DNA of 64,000 nucleotides from Limnomonas spitsbergensis (taxonomy: Eukaryota > Chlorophyta > Chlorophyceae > Chlamydomonadales), in assembly GCA_037349105.1 (NCBI GenBank), contig JAYJMM010000036.1:744001-808000 (forward strand). The letters are read 5' to 3'. Positions 1 to 10,739 of this stretch are shown piece after piece. Positions within the stretch are counted from its first letter, which is position 1, and each line of letters opens with the position of its first letter. A model generated the notes under the pieces. It was given only the letters and a program-made list of their open reading frames with translations, had not been told where the DNA came from and ran no database searches. A program made the position numbers and the translations under genes.

Positions 1-34
1 GCTGAGACTCTGTGGATTTTTTCTTTTGAAGAAG

Positions 35-524
35 GCCTGAACCAGGCAGATTTGCTGAGACGATTTGAGCTTCTACGTACATATTTTCCAGAAGTTTAAA
101 GATTCTGATTTCTGATGATTTCTGATGACTTCTGATGACTTCTGATGATTTCTGAACTTGGTTTCTGATGGTTTCTGATGATTGCTGAGGGTTTCTGATG
201 GGTTCCGACCCTTTATTGCCTGCAACCAAGCATGACACTGGTGACGGTACCGGATTCTGTGTGGTCCGCCACGGGTTTCAGTGAATTTTTTCTTTGATGA
301 ATTTCCTTGTGTGGATGTCCTGCAGCAAATTTCCTGCAGTGGATTTTCTTCAGGGGATTTTTTTTACCGACTGGCTGGATTGCAGTCAGATGTTTAGGAG
401 GCTTCAGTGTTAGGGAACTGACAAGTTCTGGGCGTACAGATTTTGCTTTGAAAACAGCCTGAACCAGGCTGATGTGTGTATATAGCCTGAACCAGGCAGA
501 TGCGGGGGACGGCCTGAACCAGGC
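35..524. repeat. Palindromic 13-mer GCCTGaacCAGGC, four copies
   Basis: The word GCCTGAACCAGGC, a 5-bp inverted repeat around AAC, occurs exactly at 35-47, 457-469, 485-497 and 512-524. Three copies have G or GG before them and most are followed by AGAT. The spacing is irregular, so this is a dispersed palindromic motif and not a tandem array. Function unknown; a protein-binding site or part of a decayed element would both fit. Confidence 0.6.
101..202. repeat. 10-bp minisatellite TTTCTGATGA
   Basis: About nine imperfect tandem copies of a TTTCTGATGA-like unit. The variation is mostly in the last three bases (ATT, ACT, GTT, GGG). Confidence 0.8.
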
Positions 525-649
525 AGATTTGCTTTGATTTTTTGATCTTCTGAGGTGTACATATTGCCAGAAGTTTCTTTCTTTCAGTACCGACCCCTTT
601 TTCCGGCTCCCAGCGCATGCCCTTTAGGCTTAACGCTGAGGAGCGGGGG

Positions 650-896
650 GCGAGTGAAGTAGTAGGGGCGGTACCCACAAGACAGGGACACCCAGACATT
701 ACCCCTAGGCAGAGAGACTTCCTGCTAGGGCCGAACCTTACAGTAGCCAGTTAACAGCTCTTGTCTGAAGTACAAGGAGTCTGTGTGTACGGTAATGTAC
801 CGTGTTTATGAGTAGAAGGACACTTCTCTAAGGCGCCTTTACCGGAGATTCCGGAGTTTACCATATTGGCACGTTTACTGCTTTATGGTGCGACAG
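650..896. repeat. 247-bp exact direct repeat, left copy
   Basis: This block is identical base for base to 1531-1777, offset 881 bp. The 634 bp between the copies has no convincing gene. The arrangement resembles a miniature LTR element: a TGAAG...GCGACA core sits inside the repeat. I see no clear target-site duplication, primer-binding site or polypurine tract, so a simple segmental duplication is equally possible. Confidence 0.7.
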
Positions 897-983
897 CTGT
901 CACAGTATATTACCGTATACGTGACAGAACCGTTTAGACCGCAGTTAGCGGCCTCGGGGACTCCGCAGCTTCTCTGCGGAGTC
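897..983. other. Two adjacent hairpins between the direct repeats
   Basis: At 897-927, CTGTCAC pairs with GTGACAG, then GTATA pairs with TATAC after a one-base bulge, leaving a TTACCG loop. At 959-983, GACTCCGCAG pairs perfectly with CTGCGGAGTC around a five-base loop. The rest of 984-1530 has no feature I can support. Confidence 0.6.
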
Positions 984-1530
984 TACGGATTTGAACTGAG
1001 ACCTAGAAACCCGCTTACGCCGGTTGATTTGACAGATTGTACCGTATTCTGAATTGGGCCTGCCGGGTCCCTGTATCCCGGCAGTTGCCTAGGCTAACTA
1101 CTTCGTCCCTTTCTAAAGGACAGACCTCTTATGTAACAAGCTCCGGCCGGCATCCAATGCATGAGGCCTGAGGTGTTCATAACGTCAGTACCTATATCAA
1201 GTCAAGACTAGCTCCGCCTCAGCTGAACTACCTGGAGACAAGTACCTCAGTAGTGAACCGAGACCCTGCCGAAGAAGAAGTACGCAGTCAACCTCCCGGC
1301 TACCTCACCGCGTGTTGCGCGGTAAGTGCCCTTAACATAGCCCAGCTGGATCGCGCCCAGACGGCCAGAAGGCCTACGCTACCATACGTCTATTGCTATA
1401 CATACAAATATCCAGCTCTACTGCTTAACTCGCTGAGCACTCGCAGCCAGTGAAGAGTCACTGAGCCTGCCCGTAGGCGTCCGTCACTGCCGTGAGGAAA
1501 GAAGTCCGCCACGGACCTGAAGCGCACATC

Positions 1531-1777
1531 GCGAGTGAAGTAGTAGGGGCGGTACCCACAAGACAGGGACACCCAGACATTACCCCTAGGCAGAGAGACT
1601 TCCTGCTAGGGCCGAACCTTACAGTAGCCAGTTAACAGCTCTTGTCTGAAGTACAAGGAGTCTGTGTGTACGGTAATGTACCGTGTTTATGAGTAGAAGG
1701 ACACTTCTCTAAGGCGCCTTTACCGGAGATTCCGGAGTTTACCATATTGGCACGTTTACTGCTTTATGGTGCGACAG
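1531..1777. repeat. 247-bp exact direct repeat, right copy
   Basis: Second copy of 650-896, with no mismatch seen. The sequence diverges at once on both sides: CACATC precedes it and GGCACATG follows. The identity implies recent duplication or homogenisation. Confidence 0.7.
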
Positions 1778-2584
1778 GGCACATGTAGACGTGAACGAAT
1801 TTGTCCAACTGCCAATCAATTGGCAGCATGACGAAGCACGGTTGGTTAGCTCTCTGGTTGGCTAGAATTTGCAAGCAAGGAAACCACGTCTTCAGGTCAC
1901 GCACGTTCCGCTTTTTATTCTTACCTGAAGGCCATTGAAGTGTCCGTTCTCGTCCTCAAGGCAGTTGGCAACAGCGAAGCATGCCTGTCAGTGCTGTGCT
2001 TCCTTACGGTTCGTGAAATTACGGTTTGCGGTGACGGTGCAATTAGCGCGCAATTTACCTGGACCGTCCAGATTGCACCGCAATTACTGCAAATTGCTTT
2101 CGGCGAAACCCTGGTTACGCACCGCAAATGGGGTTTTCGGCTCGGAACCTACCCGCCAATTGACGAGAAGTCGTGACACGTTAACGTGGAAGTTGTTCTG
2201 ATCTTCACGATATCTTCCTAAGAAATCTGACAGAACGTGCTTGCGGTCTAGATTACAGCTCGCTCTTAATTGCGTGCAAGCTAAAAAACCTTACTTGCGC
2301 GCAATTACGTGTTACGCCGTAATTGACCGTAATTACGTACACAAAAATCGGATTACGGCGTAGTCGCACGGCACTGATGCCTGTCCATACTCCGGTGCAT
2401 CCAATTCAACCGAGGACACAAGCTCGTCTAGATTAGCTTGCAGGTATTTCTCATAAGAAACCAAAGGCACGAGAGGTGGCGTGATTTGTTGGACGACAAA
2501 ATCAGTCTCGATACCATCAGGCTGCAGTAGCCCTGCCTACGACAATAAAAAACACCACCAACTCAGGATCTGCTAGCCACACAA
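1778..2584. other. No gene seen; GCAATTA-rich inverted repeat inside
   Basis: No convincing coding sequence: three short ORFs overlap in different frames around 1.92-2.2 kb. The words GCAATTA and TAATTGC recur. The best structure is 2267-2280 against 2294-2307 (TAATTGCGTGCAAG with CTTGCGCGCAATTA, 13 of 14 positions pairing), with a 13-base A-rich loop. It may be the remains of a foldback element. Confidence 0.4.
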
Positions 2585-2905
2585 TCAGCAAGCAGGAGCA
2601 TCGACAAATTTATCCAACCACTTGCCTAGAAGATCTTCAGAAGTATCATCTGGACGCTGCTGGTGCTGACGAGGAACTGGAAGAGAGGGGGCGGCACGGT
2701 CCTTTGAAGGCCCTGCGCTAGGTGCGCGTGTGGTTCCTTGTTGCTGCGAAGATGATGCCTGCTCTGATATAGCTGTCCTCTTCTTTTTGGGTGGAGGACG
2801 CCGCTTATTCGGCTCTTCATCCTCGGAATCTGAGGGGCGCGTGAGAACGAAATCACGACAGGCTTTTTTCCGTCCCATTTCAGCTCTGCGTTTGAGCGAG
2901 GCCAA
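2585..2905 (-). CDS. Small basic hypothetical protein with nuclear-localisation-like motif
   Basis: This 106-residue ORF is unrecognised. It is rich in K, R, P, S and Q and looks mostly disordered. An acidic patch (SDSEDEE, about residues 26-32) is followed by a classical basic cluster, KRRPPPKKKR (about 34-43), which would serve as a nuclear-localisation signal. The C-terminal end, GKWLDKFVDAPAC, is the only part likely to fold. It lies 880 bp upstream of the hAT-like gene on the opposite strand and could be a remnant of the same or another element. It could also be one exon of a larger gene, or a chance ORF. Confidence 0.3.
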   Translation of the reverse strand: MASLKRRAEMGRKKACRDFVLTRPSDSEDEEPNKRRPPPKKKRTAISEQASSSQQQGTTRAPSAGPSKDRAAPSLPVPRQHQQRPDDTSEDLLGKWLDKFVDAPAC

Positions 2906-2960
2906 TAGTAGGCATGTGAAGCATTATAAAACGATAGAAGAGTTGTTTCGTTGTGAATAA

Positions 2961-2975
2961 TTTAGCGACGCTAAA
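2961..2975. other. 15-bp palindrome TTTAGCGACGCTAAA
   Basis: A perfect 7-bp inverted repeat around a single A, next to the 5' end of the small basic ORF. It is a possible protein-binding site. Confidence 0.45.
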
Positions 2976-3784
2976 TCTAGCAAAGGTGGCACTAGAAAAC
3001 CCTTATATGTACCTCGTGTACCACTCTAAAACCTGCTCTATAACCCTCAGTCCTGTATGTCTTAGCACGAAACCCCGAAAAAGAAAAGCGCGTGCTATAA
3101 CGTGCTTGAATTTGGCAGATGAAAGAGCTTGACCTCGTCTACGTTGCTGAGGTTGGTCATGCTTTGGTCACAAATGTCACAGTGAGTGGTGTTTGCCCAG
3201 CGGTTTGCCATAGGTGGTCAGCTGCGGCTGAAATAAACACTGATGTCCCCACTTTTCCGCACAAATTCACACCAGTCCACCACTCCATGCCCCGCGGGGG
3301 CGGCCAGCATTGCAGCCCTTGCGGCCCGGGTGGAGAATTCTCGAGGCCTGGCCAGTTGCGCCCCCACCTGCCTAGAGCACGTCTTATTCCACTATCGTGG
3401 CTAGCAGTGACCAACAACAACGTCAGCAGTCCATGCGCCCGCCGCCACGGCCTCCGTGCATTGCTGACTCTACACCTCAGCGTTGCTGCCTCGTGCTGGT
3501 GGGGTCACCTGAGGAGATGCCCGGCCTGGTGGGACCGCATGGCGCCCCGGCTGCTGCCAAGGTAGCACAATCCGGCAAAACCTGTGCCGTATCCGGAGCA
3601 GATCGCTGCTCCGCTCCGGATACGGTAATACTGGCTCCGGCTCACGATGCAGGAATTTTTTGCAGCCCTTCCGGGCAACTTGGCAGGCCCTGCAGCCCCT
3701 CTCACAGACTCACACCTCCGGCTTAGACGCTTTAGAAGGCGGCTTCAGGCACCACGCGATAGTAGTATAGTACGCCTACACATC
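2976..3784. other. No gene accepted; strong hairpin at 3587-3625
   Basis: ORFs of 148 and 109 residues overlap here but look like GC-rich chance frames with no motif. The clear structure is a perfect 13-bp stem, CCGTATCCGGAGC (3587-3599) with GCTCCGGATACGG (3613-3625), enclosing a 13-base loop. It stands about 160 bp upstream of the hAT-like ATG. Confidence 0.5.
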
Positions 3785-4590
3785 ATGTCGGATAGCACTG
3801 AGGATATCGCTGAAGTTCTAAGCAGATTCGTTGATAACCTCGGGAAGATACCCAAACCCTCTGACCCCTCCAAGATGTCTTCCAATACGAAATGGCGTTG
3901 CAGGCAATGCAAGCTAGAGTTCTCTGGCTCCGGTATGTCGAAGCCTCTAGCCCACTGCAACAAAGTGGCTGGGAAAGATGTGAAGATTTGCATGTCAAGC
4001 TCGTACTCCCTGGATAACAGGGCTGCCCTTCGCCAACTGATGGAGTCGCAGCAGGACAAAGCTCGTGCGAGAACATCAGCCAAGGCCTCAGAGGATAAGC
4101 AATCCGATGTGGTGATGGGCCGAGCCACAGACGTGCTTCGCAGTGCATCCGGATCTACGGCAGGAGGCAGCGGAAACCCGTTCGGCCCTCCCCCGCGTGG
4201 CTTTGCCACTCCAAGGCCTGGGACGATCCCTTTCTACACGTCAAAGCTCAAGATAATTATCTTGCCATTCTCCGAGTCTCCTTACACACATACTCAGCGG
4301 TTCAGCCAGCCAGCCTGTCTCTTGCGCTTGCTGAGCTCTCCAGGAGTCCACGATTGGAGTACCGTAATTGATTTTCTTGTTTCGCTGCCCCCCACTGCAG
4401 AAAGATGAGGTGGACATGGCAGTGGCTATGGCCATCTGCGCGAACGGCATCCCGTTTAATGTCACTCACAACCGCTAATGGAAGAGGATGCTTAGGCTGG
4501 TTGCGGCATACGGAGCAGGATATCAGGCCCCTGGCTACAACAGGCTGCGTACAACGGCGCTGGATGAGGCAAGCTCACTAGTAATCGCCT
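3785..4590 (+). pseudogene. hAT transposase gene, 5' part, broken (BED zinc finger plus start of catalytic region)
   Basis: From the ATG at 3785, residues 36-70 form a BED-type zinc finger. KWRCRQCKLEF gives C39 and C42, H57 lies in PLAHCNKVAG, and C69 in DVKIC; this is the C-x2-C...H...C pattern of hAT transposases. A Ser/Gly-rich linker follows. A likely intron ends at CCCCACTGCAG (4400). The next segment (4401-4568) reads DEVDMAVAMAICANGIPFN, then WKRMLRLVAAYGAGYQAP, then RLRTTALDEA, which matches the conserved stretch after the BED finger in plant and algal hAT proteins (DUF659-like). It is broken: an in-frame TAA at 4476-4478 splits this stretch, and the only GT near the exon-1 end (4240) gives the wrong phase. 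The RNase-H-like catalytic core and the dimerisation tail are not recognisable downstream. Confidence 0.75.
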
Positions 4591-4871
4591 GACTGGCTGA
4601 CTGGTTCTTGCTTGCTGCTTGCTAGGAGGAGGGCTGAGTATTCCTTGTCCCTGTCTGGCTGCACGCCCCTCAAATGTTGGCTGGTAGCCATCATGATTAG
4701 CCCATGTCCTGTATATTTGAAGTACCCAAGCCATGATAGACTAGGGTGCCAGGAGAATACTTTCTTGAAAAGACGCGAGACGAAATTAACGATTATTCGT
4801 AGTTTGCGAATTTGTTGGATTGATGTAAAAAATCTGTAGTTTGGAGTGGCTGTTGGTTCTTGCATGGAACC

Positions 4872-4942
4872 GGGTTTAAGGGTTGAGGGTTAAGCGTTAA
4901 GGGTTCAGGGTTGAGGCTTTAGGGTTTTGGGTTTTGGGTTGG
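4872..4942. repeat. Degenerate telomere-like tract (TTTAGGG variants)
   Basis: A run of about ten 6-8 bp units: GGGTTTAAGGGTTGAGGG, then GTTAAGGGTTCAGGG, GGCTTTAGGG and TTTTGGG. TTTAGGG is the plant and green-algal telomere unit. The heavy degeneration and internal position point to an interstitial telomeric remnant, or to a satellite derived from it (the same words occur in the 38/39-bp satellites). Confidence 0.65.
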
Positions 4943-6951
4943 TACATGGGGGTTTGCACAAGAATTGGTGGCGTCACATTCTCAATTACTTTGATGTTAT
5001 TGTCTCCCTTATCAACAGTTTGGCGCCTACGTGGCCGAGCATTGAGTTAACCAGTTTGTCGAAGCTGTCAAGAAACACAAAACAACGTCTTTTGGAGCAC
5101 TGCATGGAACATGCTTCCTAGATAACATTGTGGAATTCAATTTATTCAAAAATACCATGTGTTCCTGATCTCAGTTCATGCACTTTTGAAAAAGTGTTAG
5201 CAGAGGCTGAGTTAATGTCTAAAGTGGCACCATACTGCAGAAGCTCACTTGTTCAGAAGATGGATTGAGAGCCCTCATCATACTTGATGCGCTTATTCTT
5301 GTGCACCATGGGCTGAGCTGCTACTATGCGCCTGAAGCCATTGGACATTTCCCAGACAAGGAAGTACCATGTATGGCCTGTTGCTGCAGTTATTGCGCTC
5401 ATCCATGCGCGCCTCAGCCCGGCATAGGGCTGTGGTCGTTGATGCGTTCCCTCTTGGCTAGATAGGTCCTTTCAACCGACACATCCCGCAGGTACCTCAT
5501 TCGCGTGGGGAACCTGGCCCAGGCGGAGGCCCTGGTCCACGCTCGGTGCAAGCTTAAGGGAGTGGAATTGGCCTTCCATGACTCATACTCCTTCTCGCCC
5601 CCTGTGTGTCGTAGTACCTAGCTTAGGCTGTGCTTGTCCTGTTTGGTCTTGCTTCGTGTTGAAAGGGCCTCTGGGTAGCTTGGGCCTTATGGTTGCTGAT
5701 GATCGAGTTGTGTTTTTGCAAGTGGAGGGTGCCTTCGGCGTGTCCTTCAGCCCCTTTCCCTCTCAGGGTCCTAGCAGCTCCTTCTCTGGCTTCCTGTCGG
5801 GTTTTGTCTCCTTCTGCTGGTTGGTTGCCATTTAAGGCAATGGTGGAGGCGTTTAGCATCCGCTTGTGGGAGGCCTTCTGGTGTTGTAGCGCATTCTAGC
5901 TAGAGGGGTGTCGTGGCGGGCGGAGGCGGCGGGGTAGCAGTTTTTCATACCTTAATCTAAATCTCCACACATTAGTCATTGCAGTCGTGGTGAGTGCTTG
6001 TTGGTCGTATTCATCTCCTGTCTTGTGTTCTTTTGCTTTGGTCACCCATTCTCAAGGGTCACCTATTCTCTGCTGACGACGAGGGCCACATGCGCACCGG
6101 GCTTTTTTTTGTGTTAGCGTCTCAGGTTTTCTAGGGTTGGGCGGCCAGCCTCCCACTTTTTAAAGTCCAAGCAAACGACTACTTAAAGGAGCACTTTCAC
6201 TTTTCTATGTAGATAGTGACAATGAATGATGCATGTTATTGACTTGGGCCCTAGGTGTCATGTCATTAATTTTGGCCCTAGCTGTTTGCCTGTTTCCCCT
6301 ACTGGCCAGCGGTTGCAACCGGAGCCGCCATTGGCTCGGCTTACCCTGCCCTTGAATCTTCAAGAGCCTTTCTAGCTCAGTGAGCTGATAAATTAGGGGC
6401 AGGTTTCCTTACGCGAAGAGCGTAGCGATTTTCTAGCCTTGGAGCGCCACTGACCATACATCGTGTCAGCAACGTTGCTTGCTGCCAGGCCCCCAGAATC
6501 CCTTTGATGCACATTGCCAGCCCGCATCCCTCCTCTTGTCGGCCAGCCCACTGCCCCCCTTGATACTTGCGAGCCCCCTGTTGTGCTTTGTTTGCATGTC
6601 GGTCTCTTTCTTCGACGTTGTCAACACCACTCAACAATTAATCCAAACACATCCGGCCCACCTCCCACACATGCAATCCCTCAGGCACCTATATGGATTT
6701 TCTCACTCCGCTGTGCAGGATGGCAAGCAGTGGCCTGTCTCTCAGACCTTGCTCTCTGTTTGCTTTTCGTCGGGGGTTTCGGCGTCCCAATTGGCGGGCG
6801 GACACGCCCCATTGCTGAGCTGTCATTTTAGTCTGTTAGATTTCCCAGTTCTCGCACTTCGGCCTATGGGAAGTTGGGAACGCGCCACAGGTAACGCATT
6901 GAATGGCCATCGCATTATAACACAATGCAGCAGAACGCGCTGCTCCTGTGA
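4943..6951. other. No supported gene; possible coding relic near 5.05-5.17 kb
   Basis: A reading from about 5052 gives QFVEAVKKHKTTSFGALHGT and continues to TGA near 5168. It is preceded by GAYVAEH and an in-frame stop. It vaguely resembles internal hAT sequence and may belong to the broken transposase upstream, but I cannot confirm this. The rest is T-rich, with short unconvincing ORFs and a CA-rich part near 6.5-6.7 kb. Confidence 0.3.
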
Positions 6952-9880
6952 ATGTTATCAGATTTTCTATGCGCTCGAAAGACGCGGAACCAAAGCGCTT
7001 TTGTCTTGTCGCTCGCGCTCCTGTGTTCCTGTGCCCTCGTTTCAAAATCCAACCCGCCGGGAACCCCTGTTGCCGAGAGCTTCCTGGACAAAGTTAAGAT
7101 TAAGGGGGGGAGCAATGCGGCCAAGCTCGTGACCAAGTCCCTCTCCGATCAGCACTTCGACCTCAAACGCCATGGCGCCAAATGGCCCTCCCTCGCCTTC
7201 TCCACCGCGGTCCGAGAGGCAGCCATGCCGCACGAGAACGCCGGCGTGCATGGAAGCTCCATGCACTCTGTTGTGCTCATGGCCATGGCCAACGACATGG
7301 CGATGAACCTCACTGTCCCCTTGTTCATCCAGTCCATGCGCGCAACAGCTGTGACATCACCCTCCTCTGCCGCCTCTGGCCGCAACCTGGCGGACCACCT
7401 GGTGCTGGCCTGCTCCTCAGATAGTGCAGCGGACATGTGTAGGGGCATGGGAATGGGGACAAGGTGGGAGGCATGCAGCACGTGGCCCAGAGGTGTAACA
7501 TCATTAGCATGCAGCACAAGGACAGCAAATTCGTAATTCACTTGATCTACATGCGCGTTCCCGCAGGTGTGTGGTTGATGAGGACCTGGCTCTCGGGATC
7601 AAGTCCCTTCCCTTTCACAGCATCGGTTTCAACATGATCGGCTTTGCAAAGATCAAGTACATCCTCAACACCCTGGCCCTGGGGAGCGACATCATCTTTC
7701 TGGACACAGACGTGGTGGTGAGGGCAGGCCTCGACGCATGAAACTCGTGGCTGTTGTCACGCGTGGCCCAGTTGCAACTGTTATGCACATGGCAGTGATG
7801 ATATCTTTTGCAAGCCATGATGCTGGTCAGCTGCTGCTGCCTTCCCCTGCAGGACATGATGCTGACCAATTGCCGCATTCATCATTTGAACAGCTCTGTA
7901 ATCCTGTACCTGCCTCTCGTATGTTTCCTCTGTCCATGCTGGGATCCAGCTGTTGGTGCAGGGCTCCTGAAGACCACGATACTGGCCAGCTGCTGGTTTT
8001 ATCATATGAACATCTCAGTAATTTATCCGTGTCTTTTTGCCCCCGTCTAATGCGTCTATGATGTTCCCTCCCTCCATGTTGTCTGCCAGGTGTTCCAGGA
8101 CTTCATTCCCTATGTCCTGACCATGGGTGCTGACATTTCAGCCATGGTGGAGAAGTGTGCGGTGGTGGATGACAAGGCCAGCTACACTGGGAAAGGCCTG
8201 CCATCGGTGGGATGGGCGAAGGGTGGGGTGGGCTGAGGGAAGGGTGGGCTCAGACAACGTCTCGCCACAAACTTGTTTAAACTTATCGCCAGCATCATTC
8301 CCTTGATCCTGCTTGAGCGTTGAGATGTGGGCATACATACAACCACTACTAAGAATAAAACAGCAATGGCCAAGTGGAGGTGAGCTGTATCACTTCACCC
8401 TAAAGCACCTGAGACAGGTTTTAAACCGCCTTAAAAAGTTGAGAAAAATTAAGAAACAGAACCGGCATTTGCACTCCAAATTTGGAGTGAAGAAAGGAGT
8501 TTTTTTGTGTGTGCGCATGTGCTGAGCGGCCTGATCATGTTCAGGCCCGGAAGCGAATCCTGTTTCACGCTGCGTGTGCCCCCTGCAGCTCAACATCGGT
8601 GCCACCTACTTCCGCAGCAGCCCTGGCGTGGAGCGCTGCGTTCACAGCTGGTTATTTGACATGCGGATAGAAGTGCGCGACCGGCCGCTAGTGTGGGACC
8701 AGGATGCCTTCAAGAAGGCAAGTGGCCCGGCTGGCCCCGGGATACTCTGAAACAGAGAGATATCGCCCTGCAAGCCTGGCCTGAAGAAACGACGAGAAAT
8801 AAGAGATGTGTCAACAAGTAGCTGTGTCAGAAGAAGCTGTTTTGACGACCGCATAATGTGTGATTGTGTGTTTTTAACTTGGGCCTGCCTCCATGCCCGT
8901 CACGCCCCTCAGGTGATGTTCCACTGCACCCAGAGATTTGGTGTCCGTCTGCATGCCTTCTCCCCCCGCCGCATCAACTCATACTGCTACAAGCCCTGCG
9001 GCTGCAACTACACCGACCAGGATGTTGTGGACAAGGTACGGGGTTGCCAGGTAGAGGGCAGCCAGGTCGAGGGCAGCGAGGTAGAGGCAGCGGACCCTCC
9101 CCCTCCCCACAAACGAAATGATCAAATTTGCCCCCATCCCTCCTCGCGCCCCCGCCTCCCGCTCAGGCCGACTCGCTCATCTCCCCTGTCCGTCATTACG
9201 CCAGCAACAGAACCTGCAGCATGGACATGGTTCGCCGCTGGATGCTGATGCACTTCCCATGTGGTGGGGAGACACTTCGGAAGGCCGGCGCAATGGAGAC
9301 GTACCTCATGAGTGAGAGTCGGGCTGTGCAAGCATGTGGGACCACCTCGGGGGCATGGGCTGGCAGAGGGTGTGGCACTGTTTATTTTATATCCGACAGC
9401 TACAATTTAGCTACATCACAGCATATACTGTGGTGGGGAATGCCTTGTGCGGCAAGACCTGCTGATCGGGCCACCGGCCGTAGGCTGCACAAGGTTGGGT
9501 CTCTTGATTGAGGCCCAGTATTGGCTGCACAGCGGGCTGTTGAAGGTCAGTGTCCAGGTCCGAACTCAAATACACAGTAGAGGTTGTGGCACTGTGACAG
9601 CAGGCTTGACAAAGTTTACAATTTATGGGGCGCAAGGGGCCTGCAGTTTCAAATCACTGACGATACGCAAGGATCTGGTACCCTTGCAAGGAGCCAGCAG
9701 GAACACGTAATTGAGCCATGGATATTAAGTGCGCTTTTGGAGTTTCGTTGCATTCACGAATCGTTTGATTGCAAGCCTGAATTGTGAGTGGTTGTGCCCT
9801 TGCCGCAGTGTATCAACGAGTCATGCACCACGACGCTGGCTAATCCCGAAGGCAACCAGACATGGAGTACATTTTTGTGA
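6952..9880 (+). CDS. GT77-like nucleotide-diphospho-sugar glycosyltransferase, seven exons
   Basis: Proposed exons are 6952-7463, 7567-7717, 8090-8206, 8589-8717, 8913-9035, 9167-9325 and 9809-9880, giving about 420 residues with all phases joining. The ATG at 6952 is chosen because it gives a short basic head followed by a hydrophobic stretch (SAFVLSLALLCSCALV, residues 15-30), the signal anchor of a type II Golgi protein. Family signs are IIFLDTDVV with the DxD motif at 217-219 (nucleotide-sugar and metal binding), LNIGATYFRSSP at the start of exon 4, and WDQDAFK near 296. The last two are typical of the PF03407 domain found in plant and algal GT77 enzymes, several of which add arabinose, galactose or xylose to wall glycans and hydroxyproline glycoproteins. 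The C-terminal part is Cys-rich (CYKPCGCNY). Intron 4 has a GC donor (AAG|GCAAGT). The first and last junctions are the least certain: GTAGGG at 7439 and GTGAGA at 9312 are alternative donors. The exact sugar and acceptor cannot be told. Confidence 0.75.
7471..7517 (+). mobile_element. 25-bp LINE 3' tail with 11-bp target duplications in GT77 intron 1
   Basis: The insert 7482-7506 (GTGGCCCAGAGGTGTAACAT and then CATTA) is flanked exactly by GCATGCAGCAC at 7471-7481 and 7507-7517. The insert matches the 3' end of the LINE at 19633-20838 read on its coding strand (GGCCCAGAGGTGTAACG). It is best read as an extremely 5'-truncated retrotransposition lying wholly inside the intron. Confidence 0.75.
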
Positions 9881-10739
9881 CCGCATTCAAAATGGAAGAC
9901 GAGATTACTTATGGTTGCTTGTGCCACATTCACCTCGATTCGGTAGCTGATGCTAATCAGCAGGGCGTGATTTGCAGCATCACATGATTTGAGCAGCATC
10001 ACATAATCATCGTCCACCATGCACACATTATCATGGCTCAAGGTCTGTCCAATCCAACGCCCATCTGCCAATCAAAAGCTGCGTCCTTGGTAGGTTCAGG
10101 GAATGAGTTGGCAATACCGTACTCACATCTCTCAGGCGTGTTGAATCTGGGACCCCTTCAGCCCCTCCCTCACCGGTGACATACCTCACGAGCATGCTGC
10201 AGCTAGATAGTGTCCCATCGCTATTTTGTGCGGCTTACAGGACCCCATTCACACGCATGCACGGGTAGTGTGTGGTGTGTCATGCCGGCGTCAGCAATTC
10301 AACAGATAGAGCAAGCCATGCATGCCATCATGATGATACCGGTACCTATCGCGGTAGTCCGCAATGCATTCTCACATAAGCAGTGGCAACATTTGTTTGT
10401 ATGATCAAGAGGATAGGAAAACACGCACCACGTGAGTGAACTGCAGCCAGGTGCCAGGGTGGGATGGCACAAGCAAAAGCTACAGCTGACTACACTACTA
10501 GTAATCGTACGAACTTGTCAAGGCGCCCGGGATCAGCCGTTGTTCGCAAATCAGAATGCGGCACTTAATCCCACGACTTTATCCTGCCCTTTATCTGAAT
10601 ACGAATTGACATGTACCGTCGGAACGGGGAGATTTGCGTTTGATGCAGGTTGGTGGAGCGACGCGGGGGGCTGGATTGGGTGTTTCGCTGAAGTGTAGCG
10701 TCATCAACCCTATATATACCAATACGAACGAAAGGAGAA
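9881..10739. other. No gene seen
   Basis: Only short ORFs without motifs. GCAGCATCACAT recurs near 9.98-10.0 kb. This region may hold the 3' untranslated part of the glycosyltransferase. Confidence 0.4.

Noticed and set aside
3119..3565. 148-residue ORF upstream of the hAT-like gene
   Set aside because: GC-rich chance frame, overlapped by others on both strands, no motif.
7738..8089. ORFs inside the second GT77 intron (107 and 80 residues)
   Set aside because: They lie between a good donor (GTGAGG) and acceptor (CTGCCAG) whose removal keeps the glycosyltransferase frame. The stretch contains a loose internal repeat but no motif.
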